Assembly (NCBI RefSeq): GCF_947492965.1
Contig: NZ_CANLOZ010000012.1
Span: 55,227 to 119,226 of the forward strand
Origin: an uncultured Aquimarina sp.
GTDB lineage: Bacteria > Bacteroidota > Bacteroidia > Flavobacteriales > Flavobacteriaceae
Reading direction: 5' to 3'
DNA length: 64,000 nucleotides
The notes under the pieces were generated by a model. That model did not search any database. It was not told the origin of the DNA and saw only the letters and a list, made by a program, of their open reading frames with translations. This document shows positions 18,198 to 28,179 of the stretch, one piece after another; position 1 is the stretch's first letter; every line of letters begins with the position of its first letter. The translations under genes were made by a program, and so were the position numbers.

Positions 18198-19670
18198 ATG
18201 AATATTCAATATAAATGGCTATTGATTCTGTTAGTTTTTGGATTTATAGCTTGTGAATCTGATGATGATTCAACAACAACTGAGGAAGTTGTTCTTACAG
18301 CTGGAACAGCAGATTTTTCTAATTATGTAGCTTTAGGAAATTCTTTAACGGCTGGTTTTACCGATGGAGCTTTATTTATAGCTGGACAAGAAAATTCTAT
18401 GCCAAACATCTTGTCTCAACAATTCGGATTAGTTGGAGGAGGTACATTTTCACAACCGTTGATGAGTGATAATGTTGGAGGAGCATTACTTGGAGGGAAT
18501 CAGATATTAGCTCCAAGATTCTTTTTTAATGGAGCTGGTCCTGCAGTATTGCCAGGAACACCAACAACTGAAATATCATCTATATTATCAGGTTCATTTA
18601 ATAATATGGGAATACCAGGAGCTAAAAGTTTTCATCTTTTAGCCAATGGATATGGAAATATAGCAGGATTACCTAGCCTTGCAAACCCTTATTATGTTAG
18701 AATAGCTTCAAGTCCAAATGCATCGGTAATAGAAGATGCTATGGCACAGAGTCCTACATTTTTCTCACTATGGATTGGTAATAACGATGTGTTAGGATAT
18801 GCATTATCTGGTGGTGACGGTACAGATCCAATTACAGATACTGCTACATTTAGTCAAGCTTACAATGCGTTAATCGCTACATTGACTTCTGGAGGAGCAA
18901 AGGGTGTAATTGCTAATATTCCAGATGTTACATCAATTCCGCATTTTACAACAGTGCCTCATAACCCTGTTCCTTTAGATGCAGCTACAGCGGCCTTTTT
19001 AAATAGTGCTAGTGCTTATGGAGCATACAATGCTGGAATTGCACAAGCTTTTGCTGGTCTTGTAATGGCGGGAGCGATTTCACAAGAAGACGCGGATGCA
19101 GAATTAGCTAGAAGGACAATAACTTTTTCGGAAGGAGAAGGAAATGCTGTGGTTATTTTAGACGAAGATTTAACAGATTTAACAGGTCTTAATCCGGCAC
19201 TGATTAATATAAGACAGGCTACTTCAGAAGATTTATTGGTGTTAACCGCTGCATCATTTATCGGTACGGAAGCGGTACCTGGAAATCCACAAACAGTAAA
19301 TGGAGTGGCAATTCCATTAGCTGATAAATGGGTGTTAACTCCAGAAGAGCAGGCTGAAATAGCAACAGCAACAACCGCTTTTAATGCTACTATTGCAGAG
19401 GCTAGAGATCAAGCTGGTCTGGCTTTTGTAGATGCAAATGCTTTATTAGAGCAAGTAGCTTCTAATGGAGTAACATTTGATGAATTTCTTCTTCAGGAAG
19501 ATTTAGTTTTTGGTGGAGCTTTCTCATTAGATGGAGTGCATCCAACTGCCAGAGGATATGCTTTATTAGCAAATGAAGCGCTTAAAGCAATTAATATGAC
19601 TTACGAATCAAACTTACCAATGGTAAAGGCTGCGGATTATCCAACATTTTATTCGCCAACTTTACAATAG
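18198..19670 (+). CDS. SGNH/GDSL-type lipoprotein
   Basis: 490 residues. The signal peptide ends in IACESDDD, a lipobox followed by acidic residues, so the protein is probably a surface lipoprotein. SGNH blocks are visible: block I YVALGNSLTAGF near residue 48 (GNSL where many members have GDSL), block III WIGNNDVLGY near residue 192, and block V LDGVHPTARGYALLANE near 445 with the catalytic Asp and His. Long inserts lie between the blocks. It is likely an esterase or lipase acting on an acylated substrate at the cell surface. Its position right after a TonB receptor suggests it prepares or captures that receptor's ligand; this is inference. Confidence 0.85.
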   Translation: MNIQYKWLLILLVFGFIACESDDDSTTTEEVVLTAGTADFSNYVALGNSLTAGFTDGALFIAGQENSMPNILSQQFGLVGGGTFSQPLMSDNVGGALLGGNQILAPRFFFNGAGPAVLPGTPTTEISSILSGSFNNMGIPGAKSFHLLANGYGNIAGLPSLANPYYVRIASSPNASVIEDAMAQSPTFFSLWIGNNDVLGYALSGGDGTDPITDTATFSQAYNALIATLTSGGAKGVIANIPDVTSIPHFTTVPHNPVPLDAATAAFLNSASAYGAYNAGIAQAFAGLVMAGAISQEDADAELARRTITFSEGEGNAVVILDEDLTDLTGLNPALINIRQATSEDLLVLTAASFIGTEAVPGNPQTVNGVAIPLADKWVLTPEEQAEIATATTAFNATIAEARDQAGLAFVDANALLEQVASNGVTFDEFLLQEDLVFGGAFSLDGVHPTARGYALLANEALKAINMTYESNLPMVKAADYPTFYSPTLQ

Positions 19671-19693
19671 TAAGTATATTATTAAATTATAAT

Positions 19694-19727
19694 AGCCAGT
19701 ACTTCTTAGGTAGTACTGGCTTTTTTT
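19694..19727 (+). terminator. Rho-independent terminator after the SGNH lipoprotein
   Basis: AGCCAGTACT (19694-19703) pairs perfectly with AGTACTGGCT (19712-19721) and is followed by seven T residues. Confidence 0.92.
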
Positions 19728-20026
19728 GTTGTGATATTTAAGAAAATGCGAATTACATTTAAGTAAAAAAATGAATTGGAATAGTAAATTTTTGTCTATG
19801 AAAAATTAAAATGTAATAAGTTTAAACGAAATAATATAATCGAATAATCTATACTTTTTAATGGGTTTGACGCCTTTAAATTTGCACAAGAAAAAAACAA
19901 AATGAAACAGGCTATGTTATTCATTTTAAAAGCCTATATTTGCAGCCTGAAAAAAGGTCGTATTCTACATGTAAGAAAAATGGGTCTTTTTTAAATATTA
20001 AATACTAAACATTAAATAGTTATATA
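19728..20026. other. Intergenic region upstream of atpD
   Basis: No reading frame of interest. Two TAnnTTTG-type boxes are present: TAAATTTG at 19877-19884 and TATATTTG at 19935-19942. The second is closer to atpD and is listed separately. Confidence 0.5.
19935..19942 (+). promoter_or_regulatory. -7 box of the atpDC operon
   Basis: TATATTTG is an exact Bacteroidota -7 match about 85 bases upstream of atpD. It is followed by GCAGCC, so the mRNA probably starts near 19948. Confidence 0.55.
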
Positions 20027-21535
20027 ATGTCTCAAGTTACGGGTAAAGTATCACAAATTGTAGGTCCGGTTATAGACGTAGCATTCGCTGCCGGTACTGA
20101 ATTACCAAAAATTTACGATTCGTTAGAAATTAATAAAGCAGACGGTACCAAAATAGTGTTAGAGATTCAGTCTCACATTGGTGAAGATACGGTACGTACA
20201 ATTGCGATGGATTCCAGTGATGGATTAAGTAGAGGAATGGAAGCTGTTGGAACAGGAGCTCCTATTCAAATGCCGATTGGTGGAGATGTATATGGACGTC
20301 TATTTAATGTGATTGGAGATGCTATTGATGGATTAGGAGATCTTCCTAAAGCTGGAGAAAACGGTCTTCCAATTCACCGTCAAGCACCTAAGTTTGAGGA
20401 TTTATCAACTTCTACAGAAGTTTTATTCACAGGAATCAAAGTAATCGATCTTATCGAGCCTTATGCAAAAGGAGGTAAAATTGGATTATTTGGTGGTGCA
20501 GGAGTTGGTAAAACGGTATTGATTCAGGAATTAATTAATAATATCGCGAAAGGTCACGGTGGACTTTCTGTATTCGCAGGAGTAGGAGAAAGAACACGTG
20601 AAGGAAATGATCTTCTTCGTGAGATGTTAGAGTCTGGAATTATCAAGTATGGTGATGATTTTATGCATTCTATGGAAGAAGGTGGATGGGATCTTTCTAA
20701 AGTAGATAAGGAAGCTATGAAAGATTCTAAAGCAACTTTCGTATTTGGTCAGATGAATGAGCCACCAGGAGCACGTGCTCGTGTTGCACTTTCTGGACTT
20801 ACGATTGCAGAATATTTCCGTGATGGAGCCGGAGATGGGCAAGGAAAGGATGTACTTTTCTTCGTAGATAACATTTTCCGTTTTACCCAAGCAGGTTCTG
20901 AGGTGTCTGCACTTCTAGGTCGTATGCCATCTGCGGTAGGATATCAGCCTACATTAGCAACCGAAATGGGTGTGATGCAGGAACGTATTACTTCTACTAA
21001 GAAAGGATCTATTACTTCTGTACAGGCAGTTTATGTACCTGCAGATGATTTAACAGATCCAGCACCAGCAACAACGTTTGCTCACTTAGATGCAACAACA
21101 GTATTATCTCGTAAAATTGCAGAGCTTGGTATTTATCCAGCAGTGGATCCATTAGATTCTACATCTAGAATTCTTACTGCCGATATCTTAGGAGATGATC
21201 ACTATAACTGTGCACAAAGAGTAAAAGAGTTGTTACAGAGATATAAAGAATTACAAGATATTATTGCAATTCTTGGTATGGAAGAATTATCTGAAGATGA
21301 TAAGTTAGCAGTAGGACGTGCTCGTCGTGTTCAGCGTTTCTTATCTCAGCCATTCCACGTAGCAGAGCAGTTTACTGGTATACCTGGTGTTCTTGTAGAT
21401 ATTAAGGATACAATCAAAGGATTTAATATGATTATGGATGGTGAGTTAGATCACTTGCCAGAAGCAGCATTTAACCTTAAAGGAACTATCGAAGAAGCTG
21501 TTGAGGCTGGTGAGAAAATGTTAGCTGAAGCATAA
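20027..21535 (+). CDS. atpD: F1F0 ATP synthase subunit beta
   Basis: 502 residues. Walker A is GGAGVGKT at 156-163; GERTREGNDL, the ALSGLTIAEYFRD catalytic region and the beta-specific SALLGRMPSAVGYQPTLA segment are present. This is the catalytic subunit of the F1 sector on the cytoplasmic side. Only atpD and atpC are found here; the remaining subunit genes lie elsewhere, which is usual for Flavobacteria. Codon choice is noticeably more biased (many CGT Arg codons) than in the neighbours, as expected for a highly expressed gene. Confidence 0.98.
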   Translation: MSQVTGKVSQIVGPVIDVAFAAGTELPKIYDSLEINKADGTKIVLEIQSHIGEDTVRTIAMDSSDGLSRGMEAVGTGAPIQMPIGGDVYGRLFNVIGDAIDGLGDLPKAGENGLPIHRQAPKFEDLSTSTEVLFTGIKVIDLIEPYAKGGKIGLFGGAGVGKTVLIQELINNIAKGHGGLSVFAGVGERTREGNDLLREMLESGIIKYGDDFMHSMEEGGWDLSKVDKEAMKDSKATFVFGQMNEPPGARARVALSGLTIAEYFRDGAGDGQGKDVLFFVDNIFRFTQAGSEVSALLGRMPSAVGYQPTLATEMGVMQERITSTKKGSITSVQAVYVPADDLTDPAPATTFAHLDATTVLSRKIAELGIYPAVDPLDSTSRILTADILGDDHYNCAQRVKELLQRYKELQDIIAILGMEELSEDDKLAVGRARRVQRFLSQPFHVAEQFTGIPGVLVDIKDTIKGFNMIMDGELDHLPEAAFNLKGTIEEAVEAGEKMLAEA

Positions 21536-21618
21536 TCTAGTTAATTGTTGGTAGTTGATAGTATCTTATTGAATTAAGTACACAATCAACCGACAACTAA
21601 CAATAAACAACTATAAAT

Positions 21619-21894
21619 ATGTATTTAGAAATAGTAACTCCAGAAGCAGTATTGTTTAGCGGCGAAGTAACTTCGGTTGCTGTTCCAGGTGTGAATGGAG
21701 AGTTTCAGATGTTGGATAATCACGCGCCAATCGTTTCTTTATTAGGAAAAGGAAATGTGAAAGTGTACGGTGATATGAATTTGGAAGAAGAAGTAGTAGA
21801 AAAATTTACGAAAGAAAATGGTGTTACACTTCTAGCGATAAATTCAGGTACAATTGAAATGAAAGATAATAAAGTGATTGTACTTGCAGATTAA
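21619..21894 (+). CDS. atpC: F1F0 ATP synthase subunit epsilon (short form)
   Basis: 91 residues, covering only the N-terminal beta-sandwich domain (MYLEIVTPEAVLFSGEVTSV, GVNGEFQMLDNHAPIVSLLG). The C-terminal two-helix regulatory domain of longer epsilon subunits is absent, as is usual in Bacteroidota. It forms part of the rotor central stalk. It follows atpD by 83 bases, and the pair ends at the terminator at 21924. Confidence 0.95.
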   Translation: MYLEIVTPEAVLFSGEVTSVAVPGVNGEFQMLDNHAPIVSLLGKGNVKVYGDMNLEEEVVEKFTKENGVTLLAINSGTIEMKDNKVIVLAD

Positions 21895-21923
21895 GTAGTA
21901 TTTACAATCTAGATCATTATATT

Positions 21924-21960
21924 AAATCCCTATTATTATATGTAATAGGGATTTTTTATT
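21924..21960 (+). terminator. Rho-independent terminator after atpC
   Basis: AAATCCCTATTA (21924-21935) pairs with TAATAGGGATTT (21943-21954), followed by a T-run. Confidence 0.9.
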
Positions 21961-22319
21961 TTTTATAAAGTTTACTAGTATACTATTTAATACCAGTGAA
22001 GATGTAAAAAAAGAAATATAAGAGTTATCGCAACGATGATTTTTATTTTAAATCATAACCTAAAAAAACTAATTTCAATGGGGACTTTTATGTATAAAAT
22101 ATAACTTCACTGTTATTAAGGGTTTTGGTAAATTCAAGGAAAACATATCGCTATACTGTTTGATTATGGAGGAAGATTATATATAGAAATTTAGGGATCT
22201 AGTAAAGTGATTTATAAGTAACAATTAGTTAAGAAATGGGTTGTTTTTTAACGTCTTAGATTGCGAACGATAACATATGGATAAAGGGGTGATTTTAACT
22301 ATGTGATATTTTCGTATCT
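21961..22319. other. Non-coding stretch between atpC and the PAP2 gene
   Basis: No gene or structured element recognised; AT-rich. It should contain the promoter of the glycosylation locus, but no clear TAnnTTTG box was found. Confidence 0.4.
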
Positions 22320-23039
22320 ATGAAAGCTAAACGATATCAATCTATTATTCCTTTTATAGTTATATTGGTAATACTTAGCCCTTTTTTATGTGTTCCTAAA
22401 GAACAAAGTTTACTTTTTATAAATAGATTTAATTCTCCTCTTAGAGACGGATTTTTTAAGAACCTTACTTGGTTTGGGGAAGGTTTTATGGTTGTCTGTG
22501 CAGCTTTAACCCTTTTGTTTCTTAGAGTACGTTGGTTTTTTGTTTTTGTAACAGGGCTTTTTTTGCATGTTTTCTTCATTCAGTTTAATAAGCAAATTCT
22601 TTTCAATGACATTTATAGACCGTCTGTTTATATGAGTTGGATTTGTCAAGATCATTTACTTCATTTTGCCGAAGGAATAAGAATAAGACGAGAGGTAAGC
22701 TTCCCTTCTGGTCATACAACGGGGGCAGCTTTTGCCGCATCGTTTATTGCGTTAATTTTTAATTCTAATCGCTCTTCGATTACACTTGCTCTATTAGCAA
22801 TAAGTGTTGGGTTTTCTCGAGTGTATTTAGCTCAGCATTTTCTAATCGATGTATATTTTGGATTTCTGTTTGGAACCTTATCTTCGATAATAGCATTTAC
22901 TTTGATTGAAAAAATTGCGTCCAAATATTTTTGGATGGATAAATATCTGATACCTGTTACGTCTCGAAAACTAAAAGTAAGACTTGTGTTTTTAAGGCAG
23001 TTATTTATTAGAAGAATAAGATCATATCCAAAGTATTAA
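22320..23039 (+). CDS. PAP2-family membrane phosphatase
   Basis: 239 residues with about six membrane segments. The three phosphatase motifs are visible: FNDIYRPS near residue 97 (divergent K-x6-RP), PSGHT near 131, and SRVYLAQHFLIDV near 165 (SR-x5-H-x3-D). Family members dephosphorylate lipid phosphates such as undecaprenyl pyrophosphate or lipid A at the periplasmic face. It is followed after 16 bases by a GT39 glycosyltransferase, so it probably recycles or trims a lipid carrier used in that pathway. The substrate is inferred from context only. Confidence 0.88.
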   Translation: MKAKRYQSIIPFIVILVILSPFLCVPKEQSLLFINRFNSPLRDGFFKNLTWFGEGFMVVCAALTLLFLRVRWFFVFVTGLFLHVFFIQFNKQILFNDIYRPSVYMSWICQDHLLHFAEGIRIRREVSFPSGHTTGAAFAASFIALIFNSNRSSITLALLAISVGFSRVYLAQHFLIDVYFGFLFGTLSSIIAFTLIEKIASKYFWMDKYLIPVTSRKLKVRLVFLRQLFIRRIRSYPKY

Positions 23040-23055
23040 TTTTTTACTACTCATT

Positions 23056-24636
23056 TTGATTACCAAGTTATATAATCATCAAAACTTTCTAATTGTTTTT
23101 TCTATTAGTCTTTTTCTTTGTTTGATAGGATCATGGGCATATCCAATTTATATTCTAGATGAAGCGAAAAATGCAGAAGCTGCAAGAGAGATGTTAGTTC
23201 ATTCTGAGTTTATTGTTCCAAAATTTAATCGGTTACTAAGAGCAGATAAGCCTCCTCTACATTATTATTTTATGATTTTGGGATATAAGCTTTTTGGAGT
23301 GAATGCATTCGGTGCTCGTTTTTTTTCTGGAATATTCGGAGCATTAGCAATTAGTATATCGTATTACTATATAAATAAATTTTCTCAGAGAAATATTGCT
23401 TGGATTTTTGTCTTGGTATGCTGGTCATCTATCTTCTTTATTCAGGAATTTCATTTGGCTGTTCCAGATCCTTATTTAATTTTTTTTATAAGTATTGGGC
23501 TTTGGATGTTTTATGACTTTTATGCGACCAGTTCTAAGTTTTCATTATGGATAATGTATGTGCTTTTTGGTTTGGGAACACTTACCAAAGGTCCTGTAGC
23601 AATTGCTTTACCAGGTTTGATTTGCATCATATTTTTAGTTAGTACTAAAAATTTCAGTATCCAAGCGATTCTTAAATTTAGACCTCTTTTAGGGTTAATT
23701 GTTTTTTTATTAGTAACAACACCGTGGTATATTTTAGTGCATTTCGAAACCGATGGAGATTGGACAAAAGGCTTTTTTCTGGATCATAATGTAAATAGAT
23801 TTGGAAGTAAAATGGAAGGCCATGGAGGTATATTTCTAATTACATGGGCTTTTGTTTTATTGGGTTTAATGCCATTTTCTTTTTTTCTTTTAAAAGCATT
23901 TAAAAACTCATATATAAACAAATCTAAAGACTCATTACTTTTATTTTCTACTATTGTATCGGTTGTATTTATTGTGTTTTTCAGTATTTCAGGAACTAAA
24001 TTGCCTAACTATACGATGCCGTGTTATCCTTTTTTGGCATTGGTACTAGCAGTGGCTTTTTGGGAGTTTTACAGAGGAAAGGATAAAGGTATCCACAATA
24101 CTATTGCTGTAGGATTAATTGGACTACTGGCTATAGGCTTGCCAATAGCAGGAAAGTTAGTATTATTACAAGAAAAGGAATTAAGTGATGTAAGTGATAT
24201 AGCCTATTGGCTAATACCAACGTCAACAGCTACTTTAGTTGGCTTGGTTTTTTATTTCAAAGGATATTTACAAAAGGCTTTTATCACCATTGCTTTGGGT
24301 TGGGTTATCATTACACCAATTTTATTTCTTGGAATTTATCCTAGATTAACTTCGCGAAACCCTGTAGAACAAGCAAAGTCAATATTAAAACAAAATGATA
24401 CAGTTAAAGTATATAAAAGTTTTGATGCGGCTTTCCCAATTAATTTTCAAAGGACCTTCACGATTATTCATAAGGAAGCTGAGATAGAGGAGTATTTTGA
24501 AAAACACCCACAAGGCTTTTTAATGACAAATACACGTGAGGTAGATGTTTTAGAAAACAGAATGGATATCGTCAAGATCATGGAAGTAAAAGCGCTATTT
24601 GAATCACATACTACCCGAATTTATAAAAAGAAATGA
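23056..24636 (+). CDS. GT39-family integral-membrane glycosyltransferase (ArnT-like)
   Basis: 526 residues with about 12 hydrophobic segments. The first periplasmic loop has the catalytic-type acidic pair in YILDEAKNAEAAREM near residue 34, then RADKPPLHYYFM, the standard ArnT/PMT pattern. Such enzymes move a sugar from a polyprenyl-phosphate donor to lipid A or protein on the periplasmic side. The soluble C-terminal part (after about residue 430) is like ArnT's. The only sensible start is the TTG at 23056, 16 bases after the PAP2 stop, which fits translational linkage. The acceptor is unknown. Confidence 0.85.
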   Translation: MITKLYNHQNFLIVFSISLFLCLIGSWAYPIYILDEAKNAEAAREMLVHSEFIVPKFNRLLRADKPPLHYYFMILGYKLFGVNAFGARFFSGIFGALAISISYYYINKFSQRNIAWIFVLVCWSSIFFIQEFHLAVPDPYLIFFISIGLWMFYDFYATSSKFSLWIMYVLFGLGTLTKGPVAIALPGLICIIFLVSTKNFSIQAILKFRPLLGLIVFLLVTTPWYILVHFETDGDWTKGFFLDHNVNRFGSKMEGHGGIFLITWAFVLLGLMPFSFFLLKAFKNSYINKSKDSLLLFSTIVSVVFIVFFSISGTKLPNYTMPCYPFLALVLAVAFWEFYRGKDKGIHNTIAVGLIGLLAIGLPIAGKLVLLQEKELSDVSDIAYWLIPTSTATLVGLVFYFKGYLQKAFITIALGWVIITPILFLGIYPRLTSRNPVEQAKSILKQNDTVKVYKSFDAAFPINFQRTFTIIHKEAEIEEYFEKHPQGFLMTNTREVDVLENRMDIVKIMEVKALFESHTTRIYKKK

Positions 24637-24646
24637 TAACTAAATA

Positions 24647-26158
24647 TTAGTTACATATAGTAATAAAGGTGTAATAAAAGGTGTAGGTATTTTTATTGCT
24701 ATAGTTATAAAAAAAGGTTTTGCTTGAGGATTCTATTATAGATAGATTACTAACTTTTGACTTAATGCTGTCAACTAATTTTTGATTGTTTTCTGATGTT
24801 CCAAGTAAGAGAATTGTCTTGTTGTTATACTGATCAATAGCAGTGTAAAAAAGATCATTTTTAGCCGTAAATGCATCATAAAAATGATTAGGCATGAGCA
24901 CTTTCATAGTGCCTGTAAAATCAATTGCATCACAGATAATGAGATTTGATTTCTCTAGTTGTGATGAGTGATTTTGTAATAGGAATTTTGCAAATTTGAA
25001 GTAAGGCCGATTGATTCGCTCTGTAAAACCTAAGGATGGTCCTAAACCAATACTCAGTGGCTTGTATACGAGTGTTAGAGCTGCTATAATTATTAAAATA
25101 TTTTTAAAAACCTTATATCTTTTTATTGATTTTTCATGCTCATCAATACAACAAAACACGTAAATCGGGGTAATAATAAGCAATGGTTGAATCCATCTCT
25201 CATGCGCATTCGTTGCTTTGGTAAATACTAAAATGATAGCGAAGATCAGTACTGAAAGAGTCAAAAACCTACCTAAAAAATTAACAAACCTATTTTTTTG
25301 TGTTTCGAAAACAGACTTGATTTTCCCTTTAAAGAGTAATAACATAGAGACAAAAAACAAACCTGCAAATGATAAAACCCCTTTACTAATAGCCCAGATA
25401 CTTGGAGTTATAGTTGATATATATGAAAGGTTTTGTGTTGCCAGATCATTGATGGTTTCTTCACTGGTAGTTGTCATGTTTTTATACAGCCAAATAAAAT
25501 GAGGTGTAATCAGTACTAAAAAAACAAGTATCGATAGACTAATCTTTTTATTCAGGATTATTTTTCTGTATTCTATATCTGATATAATAGCTAATAAAAA
25601 TGCTAATAAGGAGATTACAAAATTGTATTTTGATAGGATTCCTAATGTAATAGTAATACCCAATATGATATAATTAAGATTCGATGGATTACGAATAAGT
25701 CTTATAAAAGACCAGATCATGAAGACAACAGAAAAGGTAATAAGTACTGTATGGGTTTGTCTAAAACTTTCAACCGATAACTGAAGAAATAAGAATAAGC
25801 TTAAAGTTGAAATATTTGCATCTAAAAAGGAGTCTTGATACTGTTTTGATATTGTAAAAACAAGTGTAAAAATACCAATCAACAATACCGTTCTAAATAT
25901 AATGATGCTCAGTAAACTATATCCAAATAGTTTTGTAATAAAAATAATTATCCAAGTATATAAAGGTGGTTGTTGATTATAACCAAGTAAAAGCTTTTGA
26001 CTTAAAAACACTTGCTCAGCTTCATCTACTTCTAACGAATTTGTAAGTAATAGTCTAAAAAAAAGATGTGTCAGAAAATAAGTAATGATTAAAAGAAAAA
26101 AAGATCTGTGGTTCTTCAAGGAGCCTATTTGTTTTAGGAAATGTAACTGACGGCTCAT
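24647..26158 (-). CDS. GT39-family membrane glycosyltransferase (second copy)
   Basis: 503 residues with about 11-12 hydrophobic segments. The first loop carries LEVDEAEQVFLSQ (Asp-Glu pair) and NQQPPLYTWIIIF, the GT39 signature. The C-terminal soluble domain is short (about 90 residues). It faces the preceding GT39 gene tail to tail (10-base gap) and lies 10 bases after the flippase-like gene, forming an operon with it and the GT2 gene. It probably uses the polyprenyl-phosphate sugar made by that GT2 enzyme. Confidence 0.82.
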   Translation of the reverse strand: MSRQLHFLKQIGSLKNHRSFFLLIITYFLTHLFFRLLLTNSLEVDEAEQVFLSQKLLLGYNQQPPLYTWIIIFITKLFGYSLLSIIIFRTVLLIGIFTLVFTISKQYQDSFLDANISTLSLFLFLQLSVESFRQTHTVLITFSVVFMIWSFIRLIRNPSNLNYIILGITITLGILSKYNFVISLLAFLLAIISDIEYRKIILNKKISLSILVFLVLITPHFIWLYKNMTTTSEETINDLATQNLSYISTITPSIWAISKGVLSFAGLFFVSMLLLFKGKIKSVFETQKNRFVNFLGRFLTLSVLIFAIILVFTKATNAHERWIQPLLIITPIYVFCCIDEHEKSIKRYKVFKNILIIIAALTLVYKPLSIGLGPSLGFTERINRPYFKFAKFLLQNHSSQLEKSNLIICDAIDFTGTMKVLMPNHFYDAFTAKNDLFYTAIDQYNNKTILLLGTSENNQKLVDSIKSKVSNLSIIESSSKTFFYNYSNKNTYTFYYTFITICN

Positions 26159-26168
26159 GCTCTATTCG

Positions 26169-27050
26169 TTAATGTAACGGATCTCTAAGTTTTAAATATG
26201 AATTTGCTTTTTTGAAATGGAATATAATTCCAAATAAAGATACAAGAGCAGTTATAGCAGAAAATAAAACCCCAATTGATACAGCAGTTACGGTATCGAA
26301 TTGCAACATTGAAGAAGCTTGGTAAAAAATCATTTCTCTAACACCTATTCCTGAAAATGAAAAAATGGATAAAACCGAAGAAATTAAAAACACAAAAATA
26401 TATAATGAATAGGATTCAACTTTTGTTATAGATGCTAGCAACGATAGAATACAAATGCATTGTAACAACTGAATAGCAATAGATTGTACTAAGGTTTTTA
26501 CATAGTCAGACAAAAAAGCTGGAAATAACCTTTGTATAAATATATAGGAAGCTGTTATACCTAAGACTAATAATAGAATGATTCCTGCAATTATATTTGT
26601 CTCTTCAAATATGGGTATTATAAGAGCATAAATAAGTATTAAAATTCCAATAGCCGTCAATCCCATAAATCTATCTACAAATAAAGATGCTGTAAGTTTT
26701 TTGGTAGACCATTTAAAAGTCTTGTGAAGTAAAAATACTTTATAAGCATCTCCACCAATTCCTCCAGGAATAAAAAAATTATAAAACATTCCTATTAGAT
26801 ACAGTTTATAGTTGCTTTTTGGACTTATATAAAAACTTGAAGATGTAAACAATACTAGAAGTCGATCAGCAGAAATCCATTGGGATAAAATAAAACAGAC
26901 TATCCCAATTAAAAGATAAAAAGTATTTACACGTTTTAATGTTTCCCAAATTTCTGTAAACGGAATTTTTGTAAAAACTAGGTATAGTAATAATACGGTT
27001 ATTCCAATTTTAAGAAACGTGTAAAACAGGTTCTTTCTCTCTTGTTTCAA
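26169..27050 (-). CDS. Flippase-like membrane protein (LPG synthase TM-domain family), second copy
   Basis: 293 residues with about eight membrane segments. Family features are LSQWISADRLLVLF near residue 60, FFIPGGIGGDAYKVFLLHK near 92-110, and SFSGIGVREMIFYQASS near 230. Its 5' end overlaps the end of the upstream GT2 gene by 41 bases, indicating translational coupling. With a GT2 enzyme making polyprenyl-phosphate sugar and a GT39 enzyme using it, this protein is a good candidate for flipping that carrier across the inner membrane. That role is inferred from context. Confidence 0.85.
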   Translation of the reverse strand: MKQERKNLFYTFLKIGITVLLLYLVFTKIPFTEIWETLKRVNTFYLLIGIVCFILSQWISADRLLVLFTSSSFYISPKSNYKLYLIGMFYNFFIPGGIGGDAYKVFLLHKTFKWSTKKLTASLFVDRFMGLTAIGILILIYALIIPIFEETNIIAGIILLLVLGITASYIFIQRLFPAFLSDYVKTLVQSIAIQLLQCICILSLLASITKVESYSLYIFVFLISSVLSIFSFSGIGVREMIFYQASSMLQFDTVTAVSIGVLFSAITALVSLFGIIFHFKKANSYLKLRDPLH

Positions 27051-27984
27051 AAGTTGTAATTTTTCTAATGTTATAAGGAGTTTTATTTTGAGATTCGTAG
27101 TAAGTTCTCATTAATAAATCGGTGACAATCCCTATTGTAAAAAATTGAATTCCTACTAGTATTAATAACACACCTAATAATAGTAATGGCCGTGTTCCGA
27201 TATCATTCCCCATCAATTTCAAAATGATTAGGTATACATTAATCAACAAGCCAACTCCAAAAAATAACATTCCCATATTTCCAAATAAATAAAGAGGCTT
27301 TTGCAGGTATTTACGCTGAAAAATGATCAATAAAAGGTCATTCATCACTTTAAATGTTCTTCCTAATCCATATTTTGAAACACCAAATTTTCTTGCGTGA
27401 TGTTTTACAGGAATTTCTGTGATACGTGCACCGTCTATATGAGCGTTTAATGCAATGAATCTGTGTAGTTCTCCATATAAAGGAATCGCTTTAGCTGTTT
27501 CTGAAGTCATTACTTTAAGGGCACATCCAGCATCCGTGATATGAAGATTTGTAGCTTTACGAATAATGTAATTTGCTATTTTAGAAGGCAAGGTTCTAAT
27601 AAAATTATCCTTTCTCTTTTGTCGTATGCCGGTAACAAGATCCCAATCCTCATTGATAGCTAATTCTAACATTCTAGGAATATCTGCAGGATCATTTTGC
27701 ATATCACCATCCATTGTAATAATATATTCACCTCTTGCATAGTCAATACCAGCTGCTAAAGCAGAGCTTTGCCCATAATTTCTTTTTAATTCTACAAGAA
27801 CAACGTTAGGATTATTTAGTGATTTTATTTCTTCTCTGGTATTATCAGAAGAGAAATCATCTACATAAATAATCTCATATCGATATCCTTTTAATCCATT
27901 TTCTATGGCTTCTGTTAGTAAGCTCGTATTTCCTTCTTCATTGTATACAGGAATTACCACTGATAATAATCTTATACTCTGCAT
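27010..27984 (-). CDS. Polyprenyl-phosphate glycosyltransferase, GT2 (ArnC/GtrB-like)
   Basis: 324 residues. The GT-A domain begins LLSVVIPVYNEEGN; the nucleotide- and metal-binding residues are in YVDDFSSDNT and TMDGDMQNDP, and later GCALKVM. Two C-terminal membrane segments (LFGNMGMLFFGVGLLINVYL and LLLLGVLLILVGIQFFTIGI) are those of ArnC, DPM1 and GtrB relatives. It is expected to load a sugar from a nucleotide donor onto undecaprenyl phosphate on the cytoplasmic side. It is first in the operon with the flippase-like and GT39 genes. Confidence 0.9.
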   Translation of the reverse strand: MQSIRLLSVVIPVYNEEGNTSLLTEAIENGLKGYRYEIIYVDDFSSDNTREEIKSLNNPNVVLVELKRNYGQSSALAAGIDYARGEYIITMDGDMQNDPADIPRMLELAINEDWDLVTGIRQKRKDNFIRTLPSKIANYIIRKATNLHITDAGCALKVMTSETAKAIPLYGELHRFIALNAHIDGARITEIPVKHHARKFGVSKYGLGRTFKVMNDLLLIIFQRKYLQKPLYLFGNMGMLFFGVGLLINVYLIILKLMGNDIGTRPLLLLGVLLILVGIQFFTIGIVTDLLMRTYYESQNKTPYNIRKITTFETREKEPVLHVS

Positions 27985-28179
27985 ATGGAATCTTCTTAAA
28001 TCATCAAAGTTATAGTCGGAACATCAATTTAATATTGGGTAATTGATAATAAATTAATAAGGAATTCCGGTCGAGTTATATAATTGTTAAGTAGTTCGCT
28101 AGAGGTTGTTTTTAGAAACGCACTTACACTACTTTTGGTCGAATTAGATGCTATTAATTAAGATCTTATTGCTTTTTAG

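Noticed and set aside
28055..28080. GGAATTCCGGTC near the start of the third GT39 gene, resembling part of the AraC site
   Set aside because: Only the palindromic GGAATTCC core matches; GAATACAGAG is missing.
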